Shown here: one piece after another, positions 35,471 to 44,389 of the stretch | Layout of the letters: the number at the start of each line of letters is the position of its first letter | Position numbering within the stretch: the first letter of the stretch is position 1 | Source of the DNA: DASTCZ01 sp035308165 | Lineage (GTDB): Bacteria; Acidobacteriota; Terriglobia; Acidiferrales; UBA7541 | Direction of reading: 5' to 3' | NCBI GenBank assembly: GCA_035308165.1 | Contig: DATGHC010000065.1 | Span: forward strand, 1-64,000 | Length of the DNA: 64,000 nucleotides | The notes under the pieces: generated by a model | The model's database searches: none | What the model saw: the letters and a program-made list of their open reading frames with translations, nothing else | Told to the model about the DNA's origin: nothing | Translations under genes and position numbers: made by a program

Positions 35471-35523
35471 TTCGGCACTCCCAAAAACATTCCGGCACTC
35501 CCAAATTCATTCCGGCGCTACCC
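35468..35523 (-). repeat. Three tandem ribosome-binding-site/start units before hydA
   Basis: On the minus strand the preA-hydA spacer reads GGG(T)AGCGCCGGAATG, GGGAGTGCCGGAATG and GGGAGTGCCGAAATG in tandem (35523-35508, 35502-35488, 35482-35468). Each copy joins a Shine-Dalgarno-like GGGAG to an ATG; only the last ATG opens the long hydA frame. Confidence 0.7.
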
Positions 35524-36867
35524 TTATTTCGGCGCAGCAGTGCGCTGCTCCCAACTTTGCGGGGCAACGCCAACGTCTACGCGCTCCATGGTAATGCAGT
35601 CTTCCACCGGGCAGACCAGCCAGCAAAGATTACAACCAACACATTCGTGTTCATCCACACGCGGAATGCGGATGGGTGGAGTGATGTGCGCGCCATTGCC
35701 GGCGTGTTTTTCAACGTCGGTGACCGTGATGCGCTTGTGGCTGGCGGCGACGAGATCCTCGGGATTCTTGAAACCCTCGATGTGGATGCACTGGTGCGCA
35801 CCATCCCAGCAGGCGATGTAGCAAAGGTCGCAGCCGATGCATTTATCGGGATGGATGCGTGCAATGATCTTGTAATTTAGATTGAGGTGCTTCCATTCGG
35901 TAACGTTGGGAAGACTGCGGCCCCGGAAATCATCAATGGTGCGAAATCCTTTTTCGTCCATCCAGTTGCTGAGGCCGTCAATCATGTCTTCGACCATTCG
36001 GAATCCATAGTGCATTGGTGCGGTGCAGAGCTGGACGCTTTGGCAGCCCATCAGGAAAAATTCGGCCGCGTCGCGCCAACTTGAAATTCCGCCAATACCC
36101 GATACAGGGAGCGCGACTTCGGGATCTCCGGCGATTTGCTGAACCATATGCAGCGCGATGGGTTTTACGGCCGGGCCGCAATATCCGCCATGTGCGGACT
36201 TGCCGTCCACATTCGGGCGCGGGACCAAGGTGTCCAGGTCAACGCCGGTGATGGAATTGATGGTGTTGATGGCCGAGAGGCCGTCGGCTCCGCCCTTTTT
36301 CGCGGCGCGCGCGATATGTCGCAAGTCGGTGACATTGGGAGTGAGTTTTATGAGCACGGGAGTCTTGGCGACTTCCTTCACCCACTCCGTGATCATGGAG
36401 CAATACTCGGGCACCTGGCCGACGGCGCTGCCCATGCCCCGCTCGCTCATGCCATGGGGGCAGCCAAAATTTAATTCCAGGCCATCGGCGCCTGCGTCTT
36501 CGGCCTGGCGGACGATGAGGTGCCAAGCTTCCCGCTTGGAGTCCACCATTAATGATGCGATGACCGCGTGGTGCGGATAACGTTTCTTGACTTGAGAGAT
36601 TTCGCGGAGATTGACATCGAGCGGGCGGTCGGTGATGAGTTCGATGTTGTTGAGGCCCATCATGCGCTGGCCGTTCCAGTCCACGGAGGAATAGCGCGAG
36701 GAGACATTGACGATAGGTTCGCCGAGTGTTTTCCAAACCGCGCCGCCCCATCCCGCGTCAAAGGCGCGCATGACCTGGTCAGCGCAGTTGGCGGGCGGGC
36801 CAGAGGCCAACCAGAACGGATTCGGAGAGCGAATTTTTCCGGCAAAAAGAGTGGTGAGATCAGCCAT
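35524..36867 (-). CDS. preA: Dihydropyrimidine dehydrogenase, FMN/iron-sulphur subunit
   Basis: A 447-residue subunit that reduces uracil and thymine at its FMN site. The N-terminal ~310 residues form a dihydroorotate-dehydrogenase-like barrel (NPFWLASGPPA, LNFGCPHGMSERG, KLTPNVTD, SGIGGI). The C-terminus carries two 4Fe-4S clusters, CIGCDLC...C near 345 and CVGCNLC...CPVEDC near 415. The ATG at 36867 is chosen because it gives the family N-terminus MADLTTLFAG; it overlaps the preT stop by eight bases, so translation is coupled. Confidence 0.95.
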   Translation of the reverse strand: MADLTTLFAGKIRSPNPFWLASGPPANCADQVMRAFDAGWGGAVWKTLGEPIVNVSSRYSSVDWNGQRMMGLNNIELITDRPLDVNLREISQVKKRYPHHAVIASLMVDSKREAWHLIVRQAEDAGADGLELNFGCPHGMSERGMGSAVGQVPEYCSMITEWVKEVAKTPVLIKLTPNVTDLRHIARAAKKGGADGLSAINTINSITGVDLDTLVPRPNVDGKSAHGGYCGPAVKPIALHMVQQIAGDPEVALPVSGIGGISSWRDAAEFFLMGCQSVQLCTAPMHYGFRMVEDMIDGLSNWMDEKGFRTIDDFRGRSLPNVTEWKHLNLNYKIIARIHPDKCIGCDLCYIACWDGAHQCIHIEGFKNPEDLVAASHKRITVTDVEKHAGNGAHITPPIRIPRVDEHECVGCNLCWLVCPVEDCITMERVDVGVAPQSWEQRTAAPK

Positions 36868-38161
36868 GGCGGGCCTCCAGCTTCTGGGCGATGCCGGCTC
36901 CGGCAAGTTTGCCCATGGCAACCGCATCCACGACTTCGCGGCCGCCGTTGACACAGTCACCGCCGGCGAAATATTTCGGGTTGGCGGTCTGGCCGGTCTC
37001 GGGATTCACGACTACGCAGCCGCTGCGCAGTTCGACGCCCCGGCAGCGGGATAGAAATTCAACCAGCCGCGTTTGGCCGATAGAGGGAATCACCATATCG
37101 CATGGAATTTGGAAATTGGAGTTGGGGATTGGCGCAAGGTTGACGTCCAGGCGCACGCACTCGATGGATTCGACGGAATCCCTTCCGTGGATTTTTACGG
37201 GCAGGGACCACCAGTGGAATTCAATGCGGTCAAGTTTGGCCAGCTCGAATTCGTAATCGAAGGCGGGCATTTCGGATTCACCGCGGCGGTAAACCATGAA
37301 AACTTGTTCAGCTCCCAGGCGGCGTGCGGCAGTGGCGGCGTCAACGGCGGTGTTGCCCGCGCCGATGACAGCGACGCGGCGCCCCACGGGAATAGATGCG
37401 GTCTTATATTGGGCGATGAACCGCAGCGCGTCCACGACTCCGGGGAGATTTTCGCCCGGGATGCGGAGATTGTGCGTGGAACCTAGGCCGACACCGAGGA
37501 AGATGGCGTCAAATTCCTTTTCGAGCGAGTCCGGCACGGCTTCGACGCCAAGGCGGAACTCGACACCCATTCCGCGAACCAGGTCCACTTCCTTCTTACT
37601 GTCAGCGGGACGAAGCTTGTATTCGGCGATGCCGTAAGTATTAAGTCCGCCGGCGAGCGGATTCTTGTCAATGATGGTGACGCCATAACAGCGGCGGCGG
37701 AGCTCGGCGGCGCAGGCAAGAGAGGCGGGGCCGGCTCCAATGCAGGCCACACGGCCACTGGCGGGCGTTTTCGCGACAGGCAGGGATGGATTGTGCGAAT
37801 AAAAATAATCCATGGCGTGGCGCTGCAGGCGGCCGATTTCGATGGGCGTCTTGTTGTAGCCATGCATCACGCAGGCGCCTTCGCAAAGAACGTCCACAGG
37901 GCAGACGCGGGAGCAACTGAGGCCGAGAATATTGGAGGCGAGAATTGTATTGGCCGAGCCACGCAAATTGCCTGTCGAAATCTTCTTAATAAATCGCGGG
38001 ACATCAATGTGCGTGGGACAGGCGAGAGTACAGGGCGCATCAAAACAGAACAAACAGCGCGTGGCTTCGACCTTGGCGGCCTGCGGCTCAAGCGCGGGAT
38101 GAATTTCCGCGAAGCGCGCCGCAAATTCTTCGAGCGAAAGTGGCGGGACAGTGTTGCCCAT
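36860..38161 (-). CDS. preT: Dihydropyrimidine dehydrogenase, NAD(P)H-oxidising subunit
   Basis: A 433-residue flavoprotein that passes electrons from NAD(P)H to PreA. The N-terminal domain has two cysteine groups for iron-sulphur clusters (CLFCFDAPC...CP near residue 36 and CSRVCPVDVLCEGAC near 82). Then come an FAD motif GAGPASLAC near 142 and a nucleotide motif GAGNTAVDAA near 270, and a late FAGGDCVNGG. It resembles the N-terminal half of mammalian dihydropyrimidine dehydrogenase and GltD. It starts three bases after the amidohydrolase stop and overlaps preA. Confidence 0.94.
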   Translation of the reverse strand: MGNTVPPLSLEEFAARFAEIHPALEPQAAKVEATRCLFCFDAPCTLACPTHIDVPRFIKKISTGNLRGSANTILASNILGLSCSRVCPVDVLCEGACVMHGYNKTPIEIGRLQRHAMDYFYSHNPSLPVAKTPASGRVACIGAGPASLACAAELRRRCYGVTIIDKNPLAGGLNTYGIAEYKLRPADSKKEVDLVRGMGVEFRLGVEAVPDSLEKEFDAIFLGVGLGSTHNLRIPGENLPGVVDALRFIAQYKTASIPVGRRVAVIGAGNTAVDAATAARRLGAEQVFMVYRRGESEMPAFDYEFELAKLDRIEFHWWSLPVKIHGRDSVESIECVRLDVNLAPIPNSNFQIPCDMVIPSIGQTRLVEFLSRCRGVELRSGCVVVNPETGQTANPKYFAGGDCVNGGREVVDAVAMGKLAGAGIAQKLEARHG

Positions 38162-38164
38162 ACT

Positions 38165-39034
38165 TTAAGCCTTCACCAAGTCGCCGTAGGCGTCGGGGCG
38201 TCGGTCACGGAAGAATTGCCAGGTCTGACGCACTTCCTTGATTTGGTCGAGATCGAGATCGGCGAGGAGGACCTCGTCCTTGTCACGCGAGGCTTCAGCG
38301 ATGATTTTGCCGCGCGGATTGCAGAAATAACTGGTGCCGTAGAACTGGCCGATGTTCCATGGTGGTTCGGTCCCCACGCGGTTGATAGCGCCGACGAAAT
38401 ATCCGTTGGCGACGGCATGCGCGGGCTGTTCAAGCTTCCAAAGATATTCGCTCAGTCCAGCGACGGTGGCGGAGGGATTGAAGACGATTTCCGCGCCATT
38501 GAGCCCCAGGGCGCGGGCGCCTTCCGGAAAATGGCGGTCGTAACAGATATAAATGCCGATTTTCGCGAAACCCAGATCAAAAACCGGATAGCCAAGATTT
38601 CCTGGGCGGAAATAAAATTTTTCCCAGAAACCGGGCGCGACGTGCGGGATATGCGTTTTTCTGTACTTGCCGAGATATTCTCCCTTGCCATCAATTACAG
38701 CGGCAGTATTGTAGTAGATGCCTTCCTGCTCGATTTCATAGATGGGCACCACCAGGGCCATGCGGTGCTTTTTCGCGAGCTTCTGCATGTGCTTGATGGT
38801 GGGGCCGCCGGGCATCGCCTCCGTGAATTCGTACCAGCGCGTTTGCTGTTCAGCGCAGAAGTATGGGCCGTAGAAAATTTCCTGCAGGCAGGTGATTTGC
38901 GCGCCGCCCTTGGCGGCCTGAGCGATGTAGGCCTCGTGCTTTTCCATCATGGCCTGTTTTACTTTTTTGAGCGGAGAATCAGCGGGCGCGACGTTTGCTG
39001 CTTGTATTAACGAACAGCGAACAATTCGGGGCAT
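38165..39034 (-). CDS. Beta-ureidopropionase-like nitrilase-superfamily amidohydrolase
   Basis: A 289-residue carbon-nitrogen hydrolase expected to split N-carbamyl-beta-alanine or N-carbamyl-beta-aminoisobutyrate to the beta-amino acid, CO2 and ammonia, the last step of the pathway. The catalytic triad is visible: E52 region in LQEIFYGPYF, K in KYRKTHIP near 125, and C in GIYICYDRHFPE near 160. AGGGGG lies upstream of the ATG at 39034; the longer frame upstream shadows the neighbouring gene. First gene of the operon, about 42 bases from the promoter's expected start. Confidence 0.93.
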   Translation of the reverse strand: MPRIVRCSLIQAANVAPADSPLKKVKQAMMEKHEAYIAQAAKGGAQITCLQEIFYGPYFCAEQQTRWYEFTEAMPGGPTIKHMQKLAKKHRMALVVPIYEIEQEGIYYNTAAVIDGKGEYLGKYRKTHIPHVAPGFWEKFYFRPGNLGYPVFDLGFAKIGIYICYDRHFPEGARALGLNGAEIVFNPSATVAGLSEYLWKLEQPAHAVANGYFVGAINRVGTEPPWNIGQFYGTSYFCNPRGKIIAEASRDKDEVLLADLDLDQIKEVRQTWQFFRDRRPDAYGDLVKA

Positions 39035-39082
39035 GCGGTTTCCCCCTGGAATGCGTGCATGCAGATTAGGTTGAGGCCGCCA

Positions 39083-39111
39083 ATTATGTGTTTTTCGGGG
39101 GCGGATGGCAA
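39083..39111 (-). promoter_or_regulatory. Sigma-70 promoter of the pyrimidine catabolism operon
   Basis: On the minus strand TTGCCA (39111-39106), 17 bases, CATAAT (39088-39083), in the gap between the lipase-maturation-factor gene and the operon's first gene. Confidence 0.7.
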
Positions 39112-39146
39112 CAAGTGCAGACGCAAAGTAGTGACGATTCGACGAC

Positions 39147-40754
39147 CTAGGGGCGCGGTGCTGGAGGGCCGGGCCACTGAAGGACTCGAACCTCGCCATT
39201 TTCACGGTCGATCGCCGGCGCGTATAGGCCGCGGAGCTCACGTCGCCACCAAACCCCCTGTTCATTCCTTTCGCGCATGCTTGTAAACCAGTATTGCCAG
39301 ATGACGGCACGAACTTGTTGAGGCGGCGCCTTGGGGAAGGGATTCGCGGCAAAGAGCGCGAGGACATCGGTATCGCCGGAAAGCAGGGCTACCTCTGTTC
39401 GCGGAACGAAGGAGTTTTGGCGCCAGGCACCCAGCGAGGCAAACCAGAGGTTCCAGTCGAAACGCGGTTGATAAGGGGCGTAAATTCCAGGAGCTTTGCT
39501 GACATCTTGCGGTTTAAAGCGAAAGGGATAGGCAACCCAGGTCTGGCCATCGTCGGAGCCTTGAAATTCGATTTCGTACCGGCCGGGAGTCATGACCGCG
39601 AAGAGGCCATATTCATTGGCGATGCGGAAGGGTTCGATTTTCGCTACTGGCATGGCCCATAGCGGCGCATCCGGGAAGAACATCCAGATCAATCGTGCCG
39701 TGCTGGCGTAGAAAAGCCACGTAAATACTAAGATCGCCACGGAGAGCTTGAACAATCCGAATTCCTTGCGATAAAGGTCTGCACGAGTGCGTTCGGGGGC
39801 GGGTTCGGGAGGCGCGGTAGCGATTGCCGGGTTGGGCAGAGTTTTTTTCCAGGTCGCCGGAAGAAAGCGAGCAATGAACTGGTCATCGAGCAACAAGAAA
39901 CCCAAGACGAGCACCAGGTAATTCAAGAACGTGTAGTTGGCGGTAAGGATGACTCCGATTTCCCACGGCGTCACGATGAGAAACAAGATGATCCGCCAGC
40001 GCCGCGGAAGGAACATCATCCAGACCAAAGCCAACTCGAGGCCGAGAGTCGCAGCCGCCGTCGAAGCATGAAACCAGTGCGGCAGGTGCTCGACGTACCA
40101 GCCAATCCACGTAGGCAACGGGCCGTTCTGATAATACTCATCCATTGCCGTCAGATGTCGCCACTGCAAATCGCCGCTGAGCATTTTCATCGCGCCGGAC
40201 TCGAAATAGATACGGAACCATTCCCACTGCAAAAGAAAATAGCTGGCACGGGAAGGTGCATGCGACGAGCCCCAGCCCGGGCGGAAACCGGGTGGCGCGA
40301 AAAAGAGGGCGATGAAACCAGCTTCGAGGAGCATGCCATCGGATTGGTAACCGGAGAAGTCGCGCGCGGCGGAGACAAAAGACAGAAAGCAGATGAAGCA
40401 GACGACGAGCATGCCGCGCGGCCAGAAATTTGCGGCAAGCAAGAGGGACGCGGCCATTCCTATCCAACAAATCGCCGCCACCATGTGCGAACTGCTGGAG
40501 AACCAGAGAAGCGTAGGAAAATACCAGAAACGTTCGTAGCCAACGGCGCGCGTGATAGCAGCCAAATACTCGCTGGCGGGAAGAATGCCGTTGGGGCCGA
40601 TCAGGCCGCGGATTTGAAAGACGAGTGAGAAAAAGGCCGAAAAATATATGAGACCCAGCGCGCGCAAGAATAACCAGCGGGGAAGCAGGCGATTCTCCGG
40701 GGCGTGTTGCGAATCGAACAGCCAGTTGATCACGGATGCGGGAGACCAATCCAT
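39147..40754 (-). CDS. Lipase maturation factor family membrane protein
   Basis: A 535-residue multi-pass membrane protein similar to vertebrate LMF1, which helps lipases fold. The family segment DEYYQNGPLPTWIGWYVEHLPHW lies near residue 215, with an upstream FESGAMKMLSGDLQWRHL block, and about eight hydrophobic segments precede a soluble C-terminal domain rich in Trp and Tyr (IWQYWF, WWRREL). Bacterial members are common but their substrates are unknown. It lies 60 bases downstream of a DCC-family gene on the same strand, a pairing often seen and suggesting disulphide-linked folding work. Confidence 0.85.
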   Translation of the reverse strand: MDWSPASVINWLFDSQHAPENRLLPRWLFLRALGLIYFSAFFSLVFQIRGLIGPNGILPASEYLAAITRAVGYERFWYFPTLLWFSSSSHMVAAICWIGMAASLLLAANFWPRGMLVVCFICFLSFVSAARDFSGYQSDGMLLEAGFIALFFAPPGFRPGWGSSHAPSRASYFLLQWEWFRIYFESGAMKMLSGDLQWRHLTAMDEYYQNGPLPTWIGWYVEHLPHWFHASTAAATLGLELALVWMMFLPRRWRIILFLIVTPWEIGVILTANYTFLNYLVLVLGFLLLDDQFIARFLPATWKKTLPNPAIATAPPEPAPERTRADLYRKEFGLFKLSVAILVFTWLFYASTARLIWMFFPDAPLWAMPVAKIEPFRIANEYGLFAVMTPGRYEIEFQGSDDGQTWVAYPFRFKPQDVSKAPGIYAPYQPRFDWNLWFASLGAWRQNSFVPRTEVALLSGDTDVLALFAANPFPKAPPQQVRAVIWQYWFTSMRERNEQGVWWRRELRGLYAPAIDRENGEVRVLQWPGPPAPRP

Positions 40755-40814
40755 TCGATGCGCATTATACAGGCGATGGGGAAGGGAATACTTGGCGCTT
40801 CGCGCGCAGGACTA

Positions 40815-41243
40815 TCATTTGGAAGGCGGCGCGGGATGCGGTGGATGGATACCGGTGTGGACGGCGCAGGAGCCGTCGGCGCACAAATCCTTATTCCAAC
40901 GATATCGGTTGCGCGCGATCCATCCGTACACAAGTCGAGCCACAAGATGAATGCCAGGGACAAAAAGCAGCCAAGCAATGAGATTCCATCCAGGCAAAGC
41001 GAGGCCGATGCGCGCCCAGGCATCGGCGCCGGAGAAAACGCGGCCGCGTGCGTCCACGGCCTGCATCAGGCGCATGGCTTCTTCGCGGTCAATCTGAGGG
41101 AAACGCGTTGTAGCTCCGGGATCGTGCAAGTCGAGCTGGGCAATCCGTGAGCCGCGATCCATGCGGCGCAGACGCGCGACGCTTGCGCGGCAAAGGTTGC
41201 AGTTGCCGTCATATAGAACAGTTAACTTTGGTGCCGGTTGCAT
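40815..41243 (-). CDS. DCC-family thiol-disulphide oxidoreductase-like protein (DUF393)
   Basis: A 142-residue protein with the defining YDGNCNLCRASV motif at residues 11-22, a thioredoxin-like CxxC. A hydrophobic segment near 85-105 (NLIAWLLFVPGIHLVARLV) and a C-terminal CADGSC pair follow, so it may be peripherally membrane bound. Members are thought to act in redox or disulphide chemistry. It leads the lipase maturation factor gene. Confidence 0.88.
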   Translation of the reverse strand: MQPAPKLTVLYDGNCNLCRASVARLRRMDRGSRIAQLDLHDPGATTRFPQIDREEAMRLMQAVDARGRVFSGADAWARIGLALPGWNLIAWLLFVPGIHLVARLVYGWIARNRYRWNKDLCADGSCAVHTGIHPPHPAPPSK

Positions 41244-41330
41244 GATGATGAGTCGCGATGACTGCGGGCTCTTGAGTTAATGCGCCACACAGACCGTCGC
41301 AAGGTCCATTCTAACAGTGTAGTGAGCGAA

Positions 41331-43256
41331 TCAGTGGGATGAGGCTGCGATTGGCGCCTTCACTGGCGGGGAAATTCCCGTTGGTGCCGGGCTTAGCTGG
41401 CCCGTGCTCGCATCGATCGAAAATGCGGAGATGCCTGCATTCCCTTGGCGCACGAAGTAGAGGAACGCGTTTGGTGCGGCGGCAATCTGCGCGGTTGAGG
41501 CCCTGGAGGTGTTGATTGAAGCTGCGGGGGAGAATAGTGCCAGCGCTCCATTTGCCCCAGGAATGGATGGAGTGGTCGTCGGGATTGTGATGTTGGCATT
41601 GGTGGATGGCACGCCAGTGGCCGCATCCAGCGTAAGTGCTTCAATATTTTCCTGCACGTCGGATTGGCTGACGGGCGTCTCTGTCAAGACATATGCAAAT
41701 TTTCCTGAGAGGTCAAACAACAAAGAGGTTGCGCTGCTGCCCGCCAATCCCACGGCGAAGGGGGAACCACCTATTTCAGTGAGCGCCCCCGTGGGCTTAT
41801 CAATTGCAAAAACCGAAAGGGCGGCGGAACTGGTATCGAGAGAGTATCCGGCGGCGTACAAAAATCGGCCAGAGGGATGAGCAACCATCTCGTTAACATG
41901 AAGCCGCGTTGACGACGCGACCAGAGATCCAGGGATCGAGCTCAGAGAGCCGGTCTCCGGATCAATGGCGAAGGCGGTGATTGTCGAAGCGCTGCTTCCA
42001 TCTGCGGATTCAGAGCCGGAGATGTAGAGGTATTTTCCCGTCGCGTCAACCAGGACTGCGCTCGGGTTTTGGAGCTGCGCAGAAATACTCTCGATGAAAT
42101 TAAACCCGCCAGAATTGGAATCCACCTCATAAACTGAGATTGTGTTGGCATGGAATGGGTCCAATTGATTCGGATTTTGCGTCGGCACGTATGCGAATCT
42201 GCCCGAAGGATGGAAAGCAATTAGATCTCCGCTCACACCAGAGATGTTTCCATTGAGATTTGTAGTGCCCTTAAGTGTGAGGAGGCCCGACGCACCGTCA
42301 ATTGAAAAGCTCACGACTGAGTTATTGCTGTAGACATACAAGAATCTCGAAAGAGGATCCAGGGCCATGCCGCGCAGATCGAACCCGCTAGAACGCCTCA
42401 ATGACGCTAGATCCATGACTTCGATGGGGCTGAGGGCAGCATCGGAGTCATCCGCGGTATTGGCCGTAATCAGGTACCCTCCCTCGTTGGAGGTGCCAGC
42501 CGTGTATGCGAAACCGGGATGACCGGGAGCAACAACAAGAAAAGTGGTTGCATTCTGGGGATCAGGGTTCGGCCCGGCACTGATTGTGGCCGTGGTTGAG
42601 TTCGTGCCCACGCCGCCCGTGTCGTCTTTTACCGAGAGGGTTACTGTGAATGTGCCTGTGGTTGAGTAGGTATGCGTGGGCATCGCGCCCGTACCGGTTG
42701 AGTTGTCTCCAAAGTTCCATGAATAACCAGGGGTCTGACCCGGGGGCACGGTCGAAGCGGAGCCGTTGAACGTGACGGCCACATTGACCTTTCCAGTATA
42801 CGGTCCCCCGGGATTCGATACAGGGAGAGGTACAACCTCTACCGGAACAATGGAGGAGTTGGTGGCGCCAGCAGTATCCGTGACGGTTAGTTTGACGTCG
42901 AAAATTCCAGGATTTGCGAAAGTATGGGACGGCTTCGCTCCAGTCGCAGTCCCGCCATCCCCAAAATCCCAGGCATAGCTGAGGGATTGGCCGCTGGGGG
43001 CCGTAGACTGCGAGCCATCAAAGGCCAGCGCTTGCCCAACGTTGGTGAAGTATGGGCCTCCTGCATTTGCGACGGGGAACTGTCCTTGCGGCGGATTCCC
43101 GCTGCTGCCGCAGGAAACAGCGGCCAGCGCGACGAACAAGGCAACCGGCAAAATCAGCGCGAGACGAGGAGAGAAGGCTGGCGTCGAGTGTGTATCCCAA
43201 TCCCAGATAAATTTCTTCGATAATTTCAATGAAACCGAATGAATTCTGCCCCGCAT
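41331..43256 (-). CDS. PKD-domain and beta-propeller surface lipoprotein
   Basis: A 641-residue exported protein. From the ATG at 43256 the signal peptide is long, and a lipobox-like LAAVSC puts a lipidated cysteine at residue 49. Two PKD domains follow (about 60-140 and 145-235), each with GGPY and WxFGD landmarks, then a 7-bladed YVTN-type propeller with repeats such as AFHPSGRFAYVP, VDATGKYLYISG and MVAHPSGRFLYAAG. The design suits surface binding or adhesion; no catalytic residues are seen. The start is uncertain among several ATGs. Confidence 0.78.
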   Translation of the reverse strand: MRGRIHSVSLKLSKKFIWDWDTHSTPAFSPRLALILPVALFVALAAVSCGSSGNPPQGQFPVANAGGPYFTNVGQALAFDGSQSTAPSGQSLSYAWDFGDGGTATGAKPSHTFANPGIFDVKLTVTDTAGATNSSIVPVEVVPLPVSNPGGPYTGKVNVAVTFNGSASTVPPGQTPGYSWNFGDNSTGTGAMPTHTYSTTGTFTVTLSVKDDTGGVGTNSTTATISAGPNPDPQNATTFLVVAPGHPGFAYTAGTSNEGGYLITANTADDSDAALSPIEVMDLASLRRSSGFDLRGMALDPLSRFLYVYSNNSVVSFSIDGASGLLTLKGTTNLNGNISGVSGDLIAFHPSGRFAYVPTQNPNQLDPFHANTISVYEVDSNSGGFNFIESISAQLQNPSAVLVDATGKYLYISGSESADGSSASTITAFAIDPETGSLSSIPGSLVASSTRLHVNEMVAHPSGRFLYAAGYSLDTSSAALSVFAIDKPTGALTEIGGSPFAVGLAGSSATSLLFDLSGKFAYVLTETPVSQSDVQENIEALTLDAATGVPSTNANITIPTTTPSIPGANGALALFSPAASINTSRASTAQIAAAPNAFLYFVRQGNAGISAFSIDASTGQLSPAPTGISPPVKAPIAASSH

Positions 43257-43451
43257 GAATGCCTCGCCCGTCAACCGATGCATGGATGCGCGAGACTGAT
43301 AATCGGCTGCCAACCCTATGAATGCTGAACTGGCCCGCGCGCCCTTCACCGGAGGAGCGAAAGGTTACTCCGGCAAAGTTTGCGGTGTCAACAAATGCCG
43401 GGATTGACGGCCATTTCAAATTGATCCGAGCAGGAGCAAAGAATTGTTGCG

Positions 43452-44285
43452 CTACCCCGCAGTTGGCGCGGCGGTGAGAGGCGATTCGGGGCGGCGAAGT
43501 TTGGAGATGCTTTCCAGGCGCGAGCGCGACAGGCGGTCGAACCACGAAAGGCCGGGGAGTTTTCCAATGGTGGTGTCAATGCGCGCTGCGACCTGCTCGC
43601 CCCGAGTGTCGCCGAGGATAAAACGATTCATCCAGTCCACTTCGAGGTCAGGCTTCACGCCTCCGCCCACCGGCATCCAAAAATACTTGATGACGGCAGT
43701 GGTTAGTCGTTGCGCGGCACGAGCCTGCAAATGCTCCCGGGCCATATTGTAGTAAAAAGAAAAATGCTTTCGTTCATCCTTTGCAAGACGGCGTAGCAAT
43801 TCCGCGAGCATGGGATGGTTCGTGCGCGATGCGAGCAGGCCGTAGCCTTCGAGCGTGGTGAGTTCGGAAATCGCGCCCCAGGTGAGATAAACGGCATGGA
43901 AATGGCGTGAGATCTGGCAGATCAGCGATGCGCCGATGCTCTCCACCCATTCGCGCCACGAGACTTGCTTTTGCACTTCAGCCATGCGCATCGGAGAAAG
44001 CGTGACGCCCGCGGCCTCCAGGAAGCGGCGCAGGGTGTGGCCATGGAAGAATTCTTCGTATGCCCAGCAGCTCAGGAATGCGGTGGTGCGGGGATCGCGG
44101 ACAGCACAGGTGGAGAGAATGCCCTTCAAATAGACAATTGTGTGTGCCTCGATATCCATCATATAGGTGAGGCAACGGATTTCCCCGGGCGAAAGCGAGT
44201 AGCGCCGCACTTCACTGAAATCCATGTCACCCACGTCTACTTTCTTCGAGTGCTGCAGATAGCTATCCAAATTGAAATCGGGCAT
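43452..44285 (-). CDS. Ferritin-like di-iron protein (acyl-ACP desaturase-like)
   Basis: A 277-residue helical protein with carboxylate ligands arranged as in di-iron oxygenases: IEAH near residue 46, YEEFFHG near 76, a middle TLEGYG near 147, and DERKHF near 170. This is the EX~30EXXH pattern repeated, as in acyl-ACP desaturases and ferritin-like enzymes. The C-terminal ~80 residues are not part of the core. It probably oxidises a lipid or acyl carrier substrate; no carrier protein gene is nearby. It is separate from, but on the same strand as, the PilZ-TonB gene 104 bases upstream. Confidence 0.7.
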   Translation of the reverse strand: MPDFNLDSYLQHSKKVDVGDMDFSEVRRYSLSPGEIRCLTYMMDIEAHTIVYLKGILSTCAVRDPRTTAFLSCWAYEEFFHGHTLRRFLEAAGVTLSPMRMAEVQKQVSWREWVESIGASLICQISRHFHAVYLTWGAISELTTLEGYGLLASRTNHPMLAELLRRLAKDERKHFSFYYNMAREHLQARAAQRLTTAVIKYFWMPVGGGVKPDLEVDWMNRFILGDTRGEQVAARIDTTIGKLPGLSWFDRLSRSRLESISKLRRPESPLTAAPTAG

Positions 44286-44389
44286 GGCGATTGGTTCCCT
44301 TAGAATGTGTTAGGCAGACCCGCGGGCCGCCTGATCAATTCAATAAGGGTACGCAGGAGAGAGGAGGATGGATTGCGGGATGGCTGAGT

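Noticed and set aside
37793..39010. 405-codon plus-strand ORF
   Set aside because: Antisense to preT and the amidohydrolase, which have intact family motifs; its translation shows no domain and has no ribosome-binding site.
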